Made by a program: the position numbers and the translations under genes. From the NCBI RefSeq assembly GCF_023544665.1, contig NZ_JAMJFL010000002.1, positions 310,001 through 374,000 on the forward strand: 64,000 nucleotides of DNA, given 5' to 3'. Position 1 is the first letter of the stretch. The number at the start of each line of letters is the position of its first letter. Under the pieces are notes generated by a model that was not told the origin of the DNA, searched no databases, and saw only the letters and a program-made list of their open reading frames with translations. Positions 43,680-55,106 of the stretch are shown here, piece by piece. Origin of the DNA: Streptomyces sp. YS415. Lineage in GTDB: Bacteria > Actinomycetota > Actinomycetes > Streptomycetales > Streptomycetaceae.

Positions 43680-44612
43680 TTGACCTGGCCAGCAGCCCTG
43701 TCCGGTGCCGCTGTGCGCATACCGCGCACGGTGGCCGGACGGCGTGCGCTGTATCTGGCGCTGCTGGTGGGCGGGTTGTTCGCGTTCGGGCTCCTGGGCG
43801 GGCAGCGGGCACAGGCGGCGGAGGATGTGCCTACGGCTCTGTCGGCCGACGTACGCACGGCTGGGGCTGAGGAGACTCAGGGCCGAGAGCTTCCGTCCGT
43901 CACCGGGGACGTCGTCCCGGCCGTCACCGAGCGTGTCGTGCGGCCCGAGCGCGTCGTACGGCCCGTCGGCGAGGTGGTCGGTGAAGCGGTCGGCGCGGTG
44001 ACCGACGGGCTGGAGGAAGGGCGGGGCGCGGTGCCGCCGCTGGGGTCGCTGCCCGAGCCGCCCGAACTCCCCGCGTTGCCCGAGCCGCCCGCCCTGCTGC
44101 CCGAACTGCCGCAGCCGCCGACTCTGCCGGAGCTGCCCGAGTCGCCGGAGCCGGGCCTGCCCGTGTTCCCCGGCCTGCCGGGACTCCCCGCGCTGCCGGT
44201 ACAGACGTTGCCCGCACCGGCACCACAACCGGCGCCGGTGACCTCCGCGTCGGCCGATGAGGCGGACTCCGCGGGGACGTCGGCGGAGGATGCCGTAACA
44301 GCGACCCCGCACACCGTTACGCCGTACGACACCACCACGCCCGAGCCCGCGCACCGCACCTCGGCGCATCCTCACCACCACCGTGCCGACACCATCGCTC
44401 CCGCACCCGCGCGGCACGCGCCCGCAGGTGATCCGGGCGGCGCCCCGGACCACCGCGCGACGGTGGACAACGGCACGCCCAGGCACGGCGACGCTCATGC
44501 CGTCACCGCCCACGACTTGGCCCCGCTGCGGCTGGTGCCCGGCGCCGCCGCGCACGTCGGTGCCGCCGAGATCAGGGACGCGTACCGGGACATTCCCGTA
44601 TCCCCCGCCTAG
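43680..44612 (+). CDS. Secreted proline-rich repeat protein
   Basis: A secreted protein of about 310 residues with an N-terminal signal (RTVAGRRALYLALLVGGLFAFGLL...RAQA-AED), then Val-rich segments (VTERVVRPERVVRPVGEV), a leucine/proline block of PELPxLPEPP repeats and a His/Pro-rich tail. The start is uncertain: TTG 43680 has GGAGG 10 bases upstream; TTG 43596 and ATG 43629 are in frame too. No enzyme motif. The next gene looks related in design. Confidence 0.6.
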   Translation: MTWPAALSGAAVRIPRTVAGRRALYLALLVGGLFAFGLLGGQRAQAAEDVPTALSADVRTAGAEETQGRELPSVTGDVVPAVTERVVRPERVVRPVGEVVGEAVGAVTDGLEEGRGAVPPLGSLPEPPELPALPEPPALLPELPQPPTLPELPESPEPGLPVFPGLPGLPALPVQTLPAPAPQPAPVTSASADEADSAGTSAEDAVTATPHTVTPYDTTTPEPAHRTSAHPHHHRADTIAPAPARHAPAGDPGGAPDHRATVDNGTPRHGDAHAVTAHDLAPLRLVPGAAAHVGAAEIRDAYRDIPVSPA

Positions 44613-44761
44613 AGCAGGCCTTTCCCGCGCAGTGGACCTGCCGCGCGGGGGCGGAACAGGTCTGCCCGTGTCCCCTTCCCCTCTTCGTCGCCGGAGGCCC
44701 CGGCCGAGTGTCGCGCCTCCGTTTCCGACGTCTCGGAACCTTCTAAGGATCTGACGTACGC

Positions 44762-46138
44762 ATGAACAAGAACATCCGCCGTTCCCTCGTCATAGCCGCC
44801 GGTGTCAGTGGCGCGTGGGCGCTCGGTTCCACCGCCGCGAACGCGGACGAGCTGCCCTCCTCCAGCCTGTCCGTGCCGGACGCCACCACCGACCCGGCCG
44901 GTGTGACGGACGACGTCACCGAGGGTGTGGCCGAGACGGTCACCGCCACCTCCAGGCAGACGGCGCCCGTCGAAACGACCACCACGACCGCCACCAAGGC
45001 CACCAAGGCCACCAAGGTCACCAAGGCCGCCCAGCTCAAGGGCGGCGCCGCGCAGCTCACCGAGGGCGTCAAGGCGGCCCGCGCCACGCAGGCCGCGCAG
45101 CGGACCGCCGACCACGTGAAGGCCACCGCGGCGAGCCTCCCGCAGCAGGCCCCCGCTGTCCCGGACATCTCAGACATCCCGGCCACCCCGGAGGTGCCGG
45201 ACGCCCAGGACATCGCCGCCCCCTCCGACACCGTCGACTACCTCTTCGGCCCCCTCGCCGCCTTCGCCCCGGAGGTGGAGCGGGCCCTAGCCACCACGGC
45301 AGTGGCCCCCGGCACCGTCACCCCGGTCCTCGACGAGACGACCACCGCGGCCGCCCCGCCCCTCGTCACCGCAGCCGTCGACGGAGCCCTCCCCCCGGCC
45401 ACGCACGCCGTGCACGGTGTCGTGCCGGTCGCCGAACGGTCCGTCGCAGCGGTGCAGGGCGTGCCCCCGGTCGCCGGACAGGCGGCTCATGGCATCGGTA
45501 CGGCGACCGGCCACGCGGCCGACGCCGCCACCGCCGCGGCATACGGCCTGGTGGCCGACGTCCACCCGGTCGCCCACGGCGCCCTCGCCGACGTACACGC
45601 CGTCGCAACCGAGACCGTGGCGGACGTCCACCCCCTCACCACCGGACCCGTCTCCGGCGTCCAGTCGGTGGCCCACGGCGCCCTCGCCGACGTACCCCCG
45701 TACGCCACCGGGCTCCTCGGCCAGGTCGCCGCGGACGCGCAGGGTGCCGTGCTGCCGCCCCTCGCGCAGACGGTGGTGCGGGGGGTCGCCCCGGTCGCCG
45801 GGCAGGCCGTGACGGACGCGGGCGCGCTGGCGTCCGGCCTGGCGGGTGATGTGCGGCAGGTCGTCCCCGGTGTCGCCGCCGAGGCCGGTCCCTTCGCGCA
45901 CAGCGCCGCCGGTCATGTCGCCCACCCCGTGGCGGACCTGGTCCAGCCGGTCACGTACGCCGCCGGGACCGTGGCCCACGGCGTCGCGGGTGACGTCCGG
46001 CCCTTCGCCCACGGTGTCGCCGGCCAGGCCGCCCCCGTCGCCGAGAACCTGACCGGCACCCCGCTCGCGGACAACGCCGTCACCGGCGTCGAGGGCGTCG
46101 CCGACTCGGTCACCCCGGGCTACCTCCGCTCCCTCTGA
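44762..46138 (+). CDS. Secreted Val/Ala repeat protein
   Basis: A 458-residue secreted protein with a signal peptide (NKNIRRSLVIAAGVSGAWALG...ANA-DEL), a Thr/Lys/Ala region (TTTTATKATKATKVTKAA) and a long C-terminal part of imperfect units of the form GxVADVxPVAHG. It has no cysteines, no sorting signal and no catalytic motif. Perhaps a surface or matrix protein. It lies 150 bp after a similarly designed secreted protein and is followed by tandem terminators. Confidence 0.7.
   Translation: MNKNIRRSLVIAAGVSGAWALGSTAANADELPSSSLSVPDATTDPAGVTDDVTEGVAETVTATSRQTAPVETTTTTATKATKATKVTKAAQLKGGAAQLTEGVKAARATQAAQRTADHVKATAASLPQQAPAVPDISDIPATPEVPDAQDIAAPSDTVDYLFGPLAAFAPEVERALATTAVAPGTVTPVLDETTTAAAPPLVTAAVDGALPPATHAVHGVVPVAERSVAAVQGVPPVAGQAAHGIGTATGHAADAATAAAYGLVADVHPVAHGALADVHAVATETVADVHPLTTGPVSGVQSVAHGALADVPPYATGLLGQVAADAQGAVLPPLAQTVVRGVAPVAGQAVTDAGALASGLAGDVRQVVPGVAAEAGPFAHSAAGHVAHPVADLVQPVTYAAGTVAHGVAGDVRPFAHGVAGQAAPVAENLTGTPLADNAVTGVEGVADSVTPGYLRSL
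45572..45695 (+). repeat. Coding repeats in the Val/Ala protein
   Basis: A 25-bp block at 45572-45596 recurs identically at 45671-45695, within looser repeats of about 48-100 bp coding VAHGALADV. Confidence 0.85.
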
Positions 46139-46210
46139 ATCCCGACTCCGTGAGGCGGAAGGACCCGGACGGCCGAAAGCCGTCGGACCGTCCGGCCGGG
46201 ACCTCACGGA

Positions 46211-46250
46211 CGGCCGAGCGGTCCCCATTGGGGTGGGGACCGCCCGGCCG
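46211..46250 (+). terminator. Terminator after secreted repeat protein (first)
   Basis: A long stem (CGGCCG and GCGGTCCCC arms, 46211-46226, pairing with 46235-46250) with an 8-nt loop and one mismatch. Confidence 0.75.
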
Positions 46251-46296
46251 AAGCCCCCGGGGGCGTACCGATTCCTGCCCCTTCGGGCTGTTCAAG

Positions 46297-46332
46297 GGGC
46301 CTCACCGGGCCAACCCCAGCCCGGTGAGGCCC
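46297..46332. terminator. Second terminator before sucC
   Basis: A perfect 14-bp stem (46297-46310 with 46319-46332) with an 8-nt loop, followed by TTCAC. Confidence 0.85.
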
Positions 46333-46564
46333 TTCACACCAGGCACCCCGTGCCAGTGATCGCGGCATCATGTGACAGGTATCACCGCTCAGGTGTGACC
46401 CCTGATTTAGAAGCCCCCGTCGAGCGGCGATAACCTGCGAGACGGACATGCCGCGCGCTCGGACACCGTGTGCGCCTCCCTAGTGACAGCGGACGTCACG
46501 TTGCCCTTCGCGGCACGCCCACGCATCCAACGAACCGCGAGATCACTGATAGGGACGGAAGCGC

Positions 46565-47746
46565 GTGGACCTGTTCGAGTACCAGGCGAGGGACCTCTTC
46601 GCCAAGCACGATGTACCGGTGCTGGCCGGTGAAGTCATCGACACGCCTGAGGCGGCCCGCGCAGCCACTGAGCGCCTCGGTGGCAAGTCCGTCGTCAAGG
46701 CCCAGGTGAAGGTCGGCGGCCGTGGCAAGGCCGGTGGCGTGAAGCTCGCCGCCACCGCGGACGAGGCCGTCGCGCGGGCGACGGACATCCTCGGCATGGA
46801 CATCAAGGGCCACACGGTCCACAAGGTGATGATCGCCGAGACGGCTCCGGAGATCCTGGAGGAGTACTACGTCTCCTTCCTGCTGGACCGTGCCAACCGC
46901 ACCTTCCTCTCCATCGCCTCCGTCGAGGGCGGCATGGAGATCGAGGAGGTGGCGGCCACCCGTCCGGAGGCCGTCGCCAAGACGCCGATCGACGCGATCG
47001 ACGGCGTGACCGAGGAGAAGGCCCGCGAGATCGTCGAGGCCGCGAAGTTCCCGGCCGAGGTCGCCGACAAGGTCGTCAACGTCCTCGTCAAGCTGTGGGA
47101 CACCTTCATCAAGGAGGACGCCCTCCTGGTCGAGGTGAACCCCCTCGCCAAGGTCGCCTCCGGCGAGGTCATCGCCCTGGACGGCAAGGTGTCGCTCGAC
47201 GACAACGCCGAGTTCCGTCACCCCGACTTCGAGGAGCTCCACGACAAGGCCGCGGCCAACCCGCTCGAGGCCGCCGCCAAGGAGAAGAACCTCAACTACG
47301 TCAAGCTCGACGGCGAGGTCGGCATCATCGGCAACGGCGCGGGCCTGGTCATGTCGACCCTGGACGTCGTCGCGTACGCCGGTGAGGCACACGGCAACGT
47401 CAAGCCGGCCAACTTCCTGGACATCGGCGGTGGCGCCTCCGCCCAGGTCATGGCCAACGGCCTGGAGATCATCCTTGGCGACCCGGACGTGAAGTCCGTG
47501 TTCGTCAACGTCTTCGGTGGCATCACCGCCTGCGACGAGGTCGCCAACGGCATCGTCCAGGCGCTGAAGCTCCTGGAGGACCGCGGCGAGGAGGTCACCA
47601 AGCCGCTCGTCGTCCGTCTCGACGGCAACAACGCCGAGCTCGGCCGGCAGATCCTCACCGACGCCAACCACCCGCTGGTCCAGCGCGTCGACACCATGGA
47701 CGGCGCGGCCGACAAGGCCGCCGAGCTGGCCCACGCCGCCAAGTAA
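46565..47746 (+). CDS. sucC: Succinyl-CoA synthetase beta subunit
   Basis: The 393-residue ATP-grasp subunit, starting [15 protein letters not shown]. It contains [17 protein letters not shown] in the nucleotide-binding site, EVNPLAKV, and [15 protein letters not shown]. With SucD it converts succinyl-CoA to succinate with NTP formation in the TCA cycle. The GTG start follows AGGGACGGAAG. sucD begins 27 bp downstream on the same message. Confidence 0.97.
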   Translation: MDLFEYQARDLFAKHDVPVLAGEVIDTPEAARAATERLGGKSVVKAQVKVGGRGKAGGVKLAATADEAVARATDILGMDIKGHTVHKVMIAETAPEILEEYYVSFLLDRANRTFLSIASVEGGMEIEEVAATRPEAVAKTPIDAIDGVTEEKAREIVEAAKFPAEVADKVVNVLVKLWDTFIKEDALLVEVNPLAKVASGEVIALDGKVSLDDNAEFRHPDFEELHDKAAANPLEAAAKEKNLNYVKLDGEVGIIGNGAGLVMSTLDVVAYAGEAHGNVKPANFLDIGGGASAQVMANGLEIILGDPDVKSVFVNVFGGITACDEVANGIVQALKLLEDRGEEVTKPLVVRLDGNNAELGRQILTDANHPLVQRVDTMDGAADKAAELAHAAK

Positions 47747-47773
47747 GCACTCAGGACGAGGACAGAACACACC

Positions 47774-48658
47774 ATGGCTATCTGGCTCAACAAGGACAGC
47801 AAGGTCATCGTCCAGGGCATGACCGGCGCCACGGGCATGAAGCACACCAAGCTCATGCTCGGCGACGGCACCACGGTCGTGGGCGGCGTGAACCCGCGCA
47901 AGGCGGGCACCTCCGTCGACTTCGACGGCACCGAGGTACCGGTCTTCGGCACCGTCAAGGAGGCCATCGAGGCCACCGGGGCCAACGTCTCCGTCATCTT
48001 CGTGCCGGAGAAGTTCACCAAGGACGCGGTCGTCGAGGCCATCGACGCCGAGATCCCGCTGGCCGTCGTGATCACCGAGGGCATCGCCGTGCACGACTCG
48101 GCGTCGTTCTGGGCGTACGCCGGCAAGAAGGGCAACAAGACCCGGATCATCGGCCCGAACTGCCCCGGCATCATCACCCCGGGTCAGTCGAACGTCGGCA
48201 TCATCCCGGGCGACATCACCAAGCCGGGCCGCATCGGTCTGGTCTCGAAGTCCGGCACGCTGACGTACCAGATGATGTACGAGCTGCGTGACATCGGCTT
48301 CTCGACCGCCGTCGGCATCGGTGGCGACCCGATCATCGGCACCACGCACATCGACGCGCTCGCCGCGTTCGAGGCCGACCCCGAGACCGACCTGATCGTC
48401 ATGATCGGCGAGATCGGTGGCGACGCCGAGGAGCGGGCCGCGGACTTCATCGCGAAGAACGTGACCAAGCCGGTCGTCGGTTACGTCGCGGGCTTCACCG
48501 CGCCCGAGGGCAAGACCATGGGCCACGCCGGCGCCATCGTCTCCGGTTCGTCCGGCACCGCCCAGGCGAAGAAGGAGGCCCTGGAGGCCGCCGGCGTCAA
48601 GGTCGGCAAGACGCCGACCGAGACGGCGAAGCTGGCGCGCGAGATCCTCAGCGCCTGA
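47774..48658 (+). CDS. sucD: Succinyl-CoA synthetase alpha subunit
   Basis: A 294-residue CoA-binding subunit. N-terminal [15 protein letters not shown] binds CoA; the phospho-histidine lies in [13 protein letters not shown] towards the C-terminus. It forms the catalytic pair with SucC. The transcript ends at a hairpin about 80 bp downstream. Confidence 0.97.
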   Translation: MAIWLNKDSKVIVQGMTGATGMKHTKLMLGDGTTVVGGVNPRKAGTSVDFDGTEVPVFGTVKEAIEATGANVSVIFVPEKFTKDAVVEAIDAEIPLAVVITEGIAVHDSASFWAYAGKKGNKTRIIGPNCPGIITPGQSNVGIIPGDITKPGRIGLVSKSGTLTYQMMYELRDIGFSTAVGIGGDPIIGTTHIDALAAFEADPETDLIVMIGEIGGDAEERAADFIAKNVTKPVVGYVAGFTAPEGKTMGHAGAIVSGSSGTAQAKKEALEAAGVKVGKTPTETAKLAREILSA

Positions 48659-48735
48659 GCCTTCGGCTGAAGCGTTGAAGCGTTGCAGCGCCTGGGCCTT
48701 CGGCTGAGGCGCCCGAGCTACCGCTGACACGTCGG

Positions 48736-48770
48736 ATGGGCCCGTTCCCCGAAGTGGGGGACGGGCCCAT
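48736..48770. terminator. Terminator between sucD and the HTH/sigma-like gene
   Basis: ATGGGCCCGTTCCCC (48736-48750) pairs with 48756-48770 across a short loop with one mismatch. It serves the convergent genes. Short direct repeats CCTTCGGCTGA lie just before it. Confidence 0.85.
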
Positions 48771-48775
48771 CGGCG

Positions 48776-49921
48776 TCAGCCCGGCAGCGGTACCAGCCGC
48801 TGCGGCCCGCTCACCGTCTCCTCCCGCAGCTTGGCCCGCAGCTCCTGCTCCGTCTCCGACAACGGGCCGGGGGCGATCTTCGGAGGGACGCCCTGGACGG
48901 TCCGGCCCGGCGAGATGGGTGCCTCGTACTGCCGGGGGGCGGTGCGTACCGTCAGGGCCGTGGTGCCGATGAGGGCGACCGTGAAGGCGATGGCGGCGCG
49001 GGTCCAGAAACTGGCCCGGCGCTCGCTGCCGATGCGTACCGTCGGGGGCTTCGCGGCACGCAGGCGCTCCGCGGACGCCACCTCGGCCAGCCGTTGGTGG
49101 AGTTCGGACGGGTCGGCCAGCTCCGGCAGCCGCGCGGCCACCGCCTCGCGCGCGTGCAGCAGCCGGTTCGCCGCCGCGGGCGTGCTCGCCTCCGTCTCCG
49201 CCGCGGTGTCCGGCAGGTCGAGGCCCACGCCGTCGTAGAGCAGCAGGGTGCGGCGGTACGGCGGCGGCAGGGTGAGGAGTACGTCCATCAGCGCGCGGTC
49301 GGAGGGGTTGGCGGGTGGTGGTTCGGGGTGCCGGTAGCGGGGGCGGAAACGGTGCCAGGGGGAGAGGGCGTACTCGTACGCCGTCGCCCGCACCCAGCTC
49401 GCCGGATCCCGGTCGACGGCCACCTCCGGCCAGCGCTGCCAGGCCCGTTCGAAGGCCCGCTCGACCGACTCCCGAGCCAGCTCGCGCCGCCCGGTGAGCA
49501 GATAGGCCTGCCGTACGAGGGCGGGTGCGCAGAACGCGTAGAGCGCGTCGAAGGCCTGAGCGGGCGTCAGCCGCTCGGACGAGTCGGCCTCCACGGGCTC
49601 CGGGCGCAGCGCGGGCACCGGCTCGTGCGGCTGGACGTGTACGGGGAGTTCGGCGGTGTCGGCGCCCGGCTGAGGCGTGGTCACCTCGGGCTCGTCCGGG
49701 ACCTCTTGGGCGGCCGGCGCCTGGATCAGCTCGCTCAGCACTCGCGCGTACGCCTCCCGTTTCCGGCCGCGCGGCGTCATACGGCCGGTCTCCCACGCCC
49801 GCACGGTCTCCCGGGTCACGCCCACCCGCGCCGCGACCTGAGCCTGCGTCAACGACTGCGCCTCGCGCAGGCGTCGGCGCTCCTTGGGCGGGGGCAGCGG
49901 GGTTGCAGGGCTCTGCGTCAC
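48776..49921 (-). CDS. XRE-HTH / sigma-like / membrane fusion protein
   Basis: A 381-residue protein in three parts. Residues about 10-60 are an XRE-type HTH (SLTQAQVAARVGVTRETVRAWETG). Residues about 125-270 look like sigma-70 regions 2 and 4 of ECF type (AFCAPALVRQAYLLTG, then LLTLPPPYRRTLLLYDG). A single membrane helix (RAAIAFTVALIGTTALTV) near residue 310 is followed by a short exterior tail. GTG 49921 has GAAGGGG upstream; the frame continues far upstream as a shadow. It may be a membrane-bound regulator; it is divergent from the PerM-like gene. Confidence 0.78.
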   Translation of the reverse strand: MTQSPATPLPPPKERRRLREAQSLTQAQVAARVGVTRETVRAWETGRMTPRGRKREAYARVLSELIQAPAAQEVPDEPEVTTPQPGADTAELPVHVQPHEPVPALRPEPVEADSSERLTPAQAFDALYAFCAPALVRQAYLLTGRRELARESVERAFERAWQRWPEVAVDRDPASWVRATAYEYALSPWHRFRPRYRHPEPPPANPSDRALMDVLLTLPPPYRRTLLLYDGVGLDLPDTAAETEASTPAAANRLLHAREAVAARLPELADPSELHQRLAEVASAERLRAAKPPTVRIGSERRASFWTRAAIAFTVALIGTTALTVRTAPRQYEAPISPGRTVQGVPPKIAPGPLSETEQELRAKLREETVSGPQRLVPLPG

Positions 49922-50017
49922 GAGATGCCCCTTCGGACGAAAAAGTACATAAACGTATATTGAGCGACACAACGGAGGTTCGCCTGTTACGACGGGAAAG
50001 CGCGTGTCGTTGGGAGC

Positions 50018-51718
50018 ATGGCGGGCGTGATCCAGCTGACCGTTCGTCGATCGCCGTTGTCGTCCCTGCTCACCCGGTTGCGCGACCGATCCCCCGGACT
50101 GGCCGCGAGCCTCCTGGGTGGCGCGGTGGCCGCGGGCCTCGGTCTGGGCTCGCTCGCCGTGCTGGTGATGGTGCTGTGGATCAGCTCGCCCTACCCCGAC
50201 AGCGGCCCCTCGGGCGCACTGCACGTCGCCGCGGCGCTGTGGCTGCTGGCGCACGGCGCCGAACTGGTCCGCGTCGACACGCTGTCCGGCGTGCCCGCGC
50301 CGGTGGGCGTCACGCCGCTGCTGCTGCTCGCGCTGCCGGTGTGGCTGGTGCACCGCGCCGCCCGGGACGCGGTGGAGGGGGAGGAGGAAGCCGTCTCGGG
50401 TCGTACGGCCTGGGCGGGCGTCGTCCTCGGCTACCTCGCCGTGGGCGCGGCCGCCGCGGGGTACGCGGCGGGCGGGGTGCTCCGGCCGGACTGGGCGTGG
50501 ACCGGGGTGTGGGTGCCGCTGGTCGTGATCGGGGCGGCCGGGGCGGGGGTGTGGACGGCGTACGGGCGGCCCCGGGACGCGGTGGACGAGGTGCTGATCC
50601 TGCTGCCGGCCGGGATGCGGCGACTGGTCGTCGGGGGAGAGGCGCGGGCCCGTCTCGACGCCGCGGCACGGGCGGCCGGGGCCGGTACGGCGGTGCTGCT
50701 CGGGGGCGGGGCGCTGGTGCTGGCGGTGTCGCTGGTGTGGCACGGCGGCGCGGCGCGGGCGTCGGTCTTCCAGCTCACGGAGGGGTGGTCGGGGCAGTTC
50801 GCGGTGCTGCTGCTGTGTCTGGCGCTGATGCCGAACGCGGCGGTGTGGGGGACGGCGTACGCCCTGGGCCCCGGCTTCTCCCTCGGCGCGGGGCATGTCG
50901 TGGGGCCGCTGTCCTCGTCACCCGCCGCGCTGCTGCCGCCGTTCCCCCTGCTGGCGGCGGTGCCGGAGGCGGGGGCGGGGACGCCGGTGAACTGGGCTGC
51001 CGGGGCGGTGCCGGTGGTGGCCGGGGTGACCGTGGGGTGGTTCGTGGGACGGGCGGCGAGCACGGATGCCGACGGCTCGGTGTGGTCGCGGGGGCGGACC
51101 GCCGGGGCGGCGGTGCTGGCGGCGGTGCTGGGCGCGGCGGCCATGGCGGTGCTGGGCGCGATGGCGGGCGGTGCGCTCGGCGTGGCGGCGCTGGCCGGGT
51201 TCGGGCCGGTGTGGTGGCAGGTGGGGGTGGCCGCGCTGGCGTGGGGCGTGGCGGTCGCGGTGCCGGTCGCGGTGCTGGTCCGCTGGTGGCAATGCCGGGG
51301 GAGGGCGGACGCGGACGCGCCCCGGGTGGGGAAGCCCCGGGCCGAGGAGCGGGGCGGAAAGGAAACACGCCGCGGGAAGACTCAGGCCGCCGGACACGCC
51401 ACGCTGGGCGGGAAGACGCAGGCCGCCGGGAAGGCGTCGCACGCCGGAAAGACCCCCCAGGACGGAAAGACCCTCCAAGGCGGAAAGACCTCCCAGGACG
51501 GAAAGACTCCACCGGCCGCACCGGCCGCAAAAATCTCCTACGGCGACGACGAGAGCCTTGAACCCTACGACTTCCTGCCGACCGAGCCGGTCTGGCCGCC
51601 GGTCTGGCCCGCGGACGACGCGGCACGGGAGGCCCGCTGGGCCGCACTGCGGGAGGCATCGGGCCTGGGGGAGACCCCGGAGCCGTCGGGCCCGGGTGAC
51701 AGCCCCGAGCCCTCATGA
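50018..51718 (+). CDS. DUF6350 / PerM-like polytopic membrane protein
   Basis: A 566-residue protein with about nine to ten membrane helices (for example [24 protein letters not shown], and many Ala/Val/Leu-rich segments). A hydrophilic tail of about 130 residues is built on Gly-Lys-Thr repeats and ends in an acidic Trp/Pro stretch. It lies between sucCD and purN, the place of PerM in mycobacteria (a cell-division stabiliser), so I assign it to that family. The start is ATG 50018 in the short divergent gap. Confidence 0.8.
   Translation: MAGVIQLTVRRSPLSSLLTRLRDRSPGLAASLLGGAVAAGLGLGSLAVLVMVLWISSPYPDSGPSGALHVAAALWLLAHGAELVRVDTLSGVPAPVGVTPLLLLALPVWLVHRAARDAVEGEEEAVSGRTAWAGVVLGYLAVGAAAAGYAAGGVLRPDWAWTGVWVPLVVIGAAGAGVWTAYGRPRDAVDEVLILLPAGMRRLVVGGEARARLDAAARAAGAGTAVLLGGGALVLAVSLVWHGGAARASVFQLTEGWSGQFAVLLLCLALMPNAAVWGTAYALGPGFSLGAGHVVGPLSSSPAALLPPFPLLAAVPEAGAGTPVNWAAGAVPVVAGVTVGWFVGRAASTDADGSVWSRGRTAGAAVLAAVLGAAAMAVLGAMAGGALGVAALAGFGPVWWQVGVAALAWGVAVAVPVAVLVRWWQCRGRADADAPRVGKPRAEERGGKETRRGKTQAAGHATLGGKTQAAGKASHAGKTPQDGKTLQGGKTSQDGKTPPAAPAAKISYGDDESLEPYDFLPTEPVWPPVWPADDAAREARWAALREASGLGETPEPSGPGDSPEPS
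51375..51510 (+). repeat. GKT-type coding repeats in the PerM-like tail
   Basis: Imperfect units of about 27-30 bp code GKTQAAG, GKTPQDG, GKTLQGG and GKTSQDG in succession; cytoplasmic and positively charged. Confidence 0.75.
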
Positions 51719-51763
51719 CGCCCACCCCCGGACCCCCGGTGAAGCTCCGGCCGGGTCAACGCC

Positions 51764-52561
51764 TCAGCTGTTGTCCCCCAGGACCCCGCGCAGCTCCTTC
51801 GGCAGCAGGTCCTCGCAGGCCTGCTTCGCCTCGTAGGTCAGGGCGTCGGTGGTGCAGGTGTAGTAGTCGCTGTACACCAGCTTCGCCGTGAAGCCCGCCG
51901 CCACCAGGGCGAGCGCCAGGGACGCCGTGACCAGACCGCTCACCGCGGCCGTCGTCTGGGGCCGGCCGGTGTTCGCCGGGGCCGGGGTGTCGGGGTCGGA
52001 GGCGCGGGGCTTGGCCCGCAGGGCGGTGATGCCCCAGTACAGGGCGAGCGCGCCGAGCATCAGGGCGACGTACGGCCAGCTGAACAGTGCGAAGAAGAAG
52101 GCCCACATGCCGCAGAGCAGGGCGTAGCGCGCGCGGCGCTGCGAGGGGTCCGTCGGGTCCCAGCGCATGTTCGTGCCGGGGCTGCCGTCCTTGCCGCTCG
52201 GGGTCTCCGGGCCGGTGCCGGGGCGCTCGCCGAAGCCTCCGGAGGACCGGCCGGGCTGGCGGTCGCTCCACTGGCTGCCCCAGGGCGAGCCCTGGTCGCC
52301 GTCGCCGTCGCCCGAGTCACCGGAGTCGCCGCCTCCCGACGCCGGGCGGCGCGGCTGCCACGGGCGGTCCGGGGTGCCCTCCGGCGGCGGGGCGAAGGGG
52401 TTGTCGTCCTTCGGCCTGTCGTCCCGCCCGTCGCCGCTGTTCCCGCCCGACGGCGCGTCCGGCGGCGAGGAGGGCCGCTCGCGCAGCAGCACGCCACGGC
52501 GCTCCCCTCCCTGCACCGACTGCGGGGGGAGCGTGAGGAGTCGCAGGCTGCGGTCCGGCAT
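51764..52561 (-). CDS. Two-helix membrane protein with Gly/Pro/Asp-rich N-terminus
   Basis: A 265-residue protein: a disordered Gly/Ser/Asp/Pro-rich N-terminal half, then two close hydrophobic segments ([35 protein letters not shown]), a third near [22 protein letters not shown], and a C-terminal part with two cysteines ([16 protein letters not shown]). It resembles DUF4190-type proteins but I am not certain. ATG 52561 is supported by AGGGGAAGA about 12 bases upstream; the frame is open to 52903, into the purN gene. Confidence 0.7.
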   Translation of the reverse strand: MPDRSLRLLTLPPQSVQGGERRGVLLRERPSSPPDAPSGGNSGDGRDDRPKDDNPFAPPPEGTPDRPWQPRRPASGGGDSGDSGDGDGDQGSPWGSQWSDRQPGRSSGGFGERPGTGPETPSGKDGSPGTNMRWDPTDPSQRRARYALLCGMWAFFFALFSWPYVALMLGALALYWGITALRAKPRASDPDTPAPANTGRPQTTAAVSGLVTASLALALVAAGFTAKLVYSDYYTCTTDALTYEAKQACEDLLPKELRGVLGDNS

Positions 52562-52856
52562 CAAGTGAGCGTCTTCCCCTAGGTGATTACGGCTGACTAC
52601 TGCTGGCGGCACCAGGTCCGTCACCCTGTGAACGCACCGTCCACGACCGGCGTTCCCGACCGGGCCCCTCCCAGACGCTACCTTCCGGCCACGCCCCCGT
52701 CCCGAGGGGGCTGCCGGGTGTGCCGGTATCGTTGCTGACGGTCGGCCGCTTCGTAGGCTTCCCCGTATCCGGGGGCCCGAAGCATTCGTATGAACGCACA
52801 TACCGTGGTGCGGGTCCGGCCGCCGTACCGACGCACCCCCGAGAAAGGCCCCCGCT

Positions 52857-53470
52857 GTGGCTGTCAAGCGCCTCGTCGTGCTGGTCTCCGGATCCGGCAC
52901 CAACCTTCAGGCGCTGCTCGACGCCATCGCCGCCGCCGGCACCGAGGCCTACGGCGCCGAGATCGTGGCCGTCGGAGCTGACCGCGAGGGCATCGAGGGG
53001 CTGGCCCGCGCCGAGCGCGCCGGCATCCCGACCTTCGTACGAAAGACCAAGGACTTCGGCAGCCGCGAGGAGTGGGACGCGGCGCTCGCCGAGGCCGTCG
53101 CCGGGCACCAGCCGGACCTCGTGGTCTCCGCGGGGTTCATGAAGATCGTCGGCAAGGAATTCCTCGCGCGCTTCGGCGGCCGGTTCGTCAACACGCACCC
53201 CGCCCTGCTGCCCAGTTTTCCCGGCGCCCACGGCGTCCGTGACGCGCTCGCGTACGGCGCCAAGGTCACCGGCTGCACCGTCCACTTCGTCGACGACGGC
53301 GTCGACACCGGACCGATCATCGCGCAGGGCGTGGTGGAGGTCCGGGACGAGGACGACGAGAGCGCTCTGCATGAGCGCATCAAGGAAGTCGAGCGCAGGC
53401 TGCTCGTCGATGTCGTGGGGCGGCTCGCCCGCAACGGCTATCGCATTGAGGGACGAAAGGTAGTTATCCA

Positions 53471-53474
<4 letters not shown>
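52857..53474 (+). CDS. purN: Phosphoribosylglycinamide formyltransferase
   Basis: A 205-residue formyltransferase that transfers formyl from 10-formyl-THF to GAR, step three of purine synthesis. It shows the [13 protein letters not shown] phosphate loop, [13 protein letters not shown] with the catalytic His and the [18 protein letters not shown] signature. The GTG start follows GAGAAAGG; its TGA overlaps the purH start (GTGA), so the two genes are coupled. Confidence 0.96.
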
Positions 53475-55033
<1,559 letters not shown>

Positions 55034-55045
55034 GTCCGCGCATAA

Positions 55046-55083
55046 AGGGCCGTGTCCCCCTGATCCGGGTGGGACACGGCCCT
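55046..55083. terminator. Terminator after purH
   Basis: A perfect 13-bp stem (55046-55058 with 55071-55083), 12-nt loop, between convergent genes. Confidence 0.9.
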
Positions 55084-55106
55084 CGGTGCGCTCGGGCGCC
55101 GACTGT

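Larger units (their letters stand above)
46139..46564. other. Gene-free stretch with tandem terminators and sucC promoter
   Basis: Two intrinsic terminators occupy 46211-46333; downstream comes the sucC promoter region with a possible -10 TAACCT near 46432. The segment TGTGACAGGTATCACCGC at about 46373 could be a regulatory site. No gene is visible. Confidence 0.65.

Noticed and set aside
49922..50896. Upstream extension of the HTH/sigma-like gene
   Set aside because: Runs through the divergent promoter and the PerM-like gene; GTG 49921 has a good site and begins the HTH.
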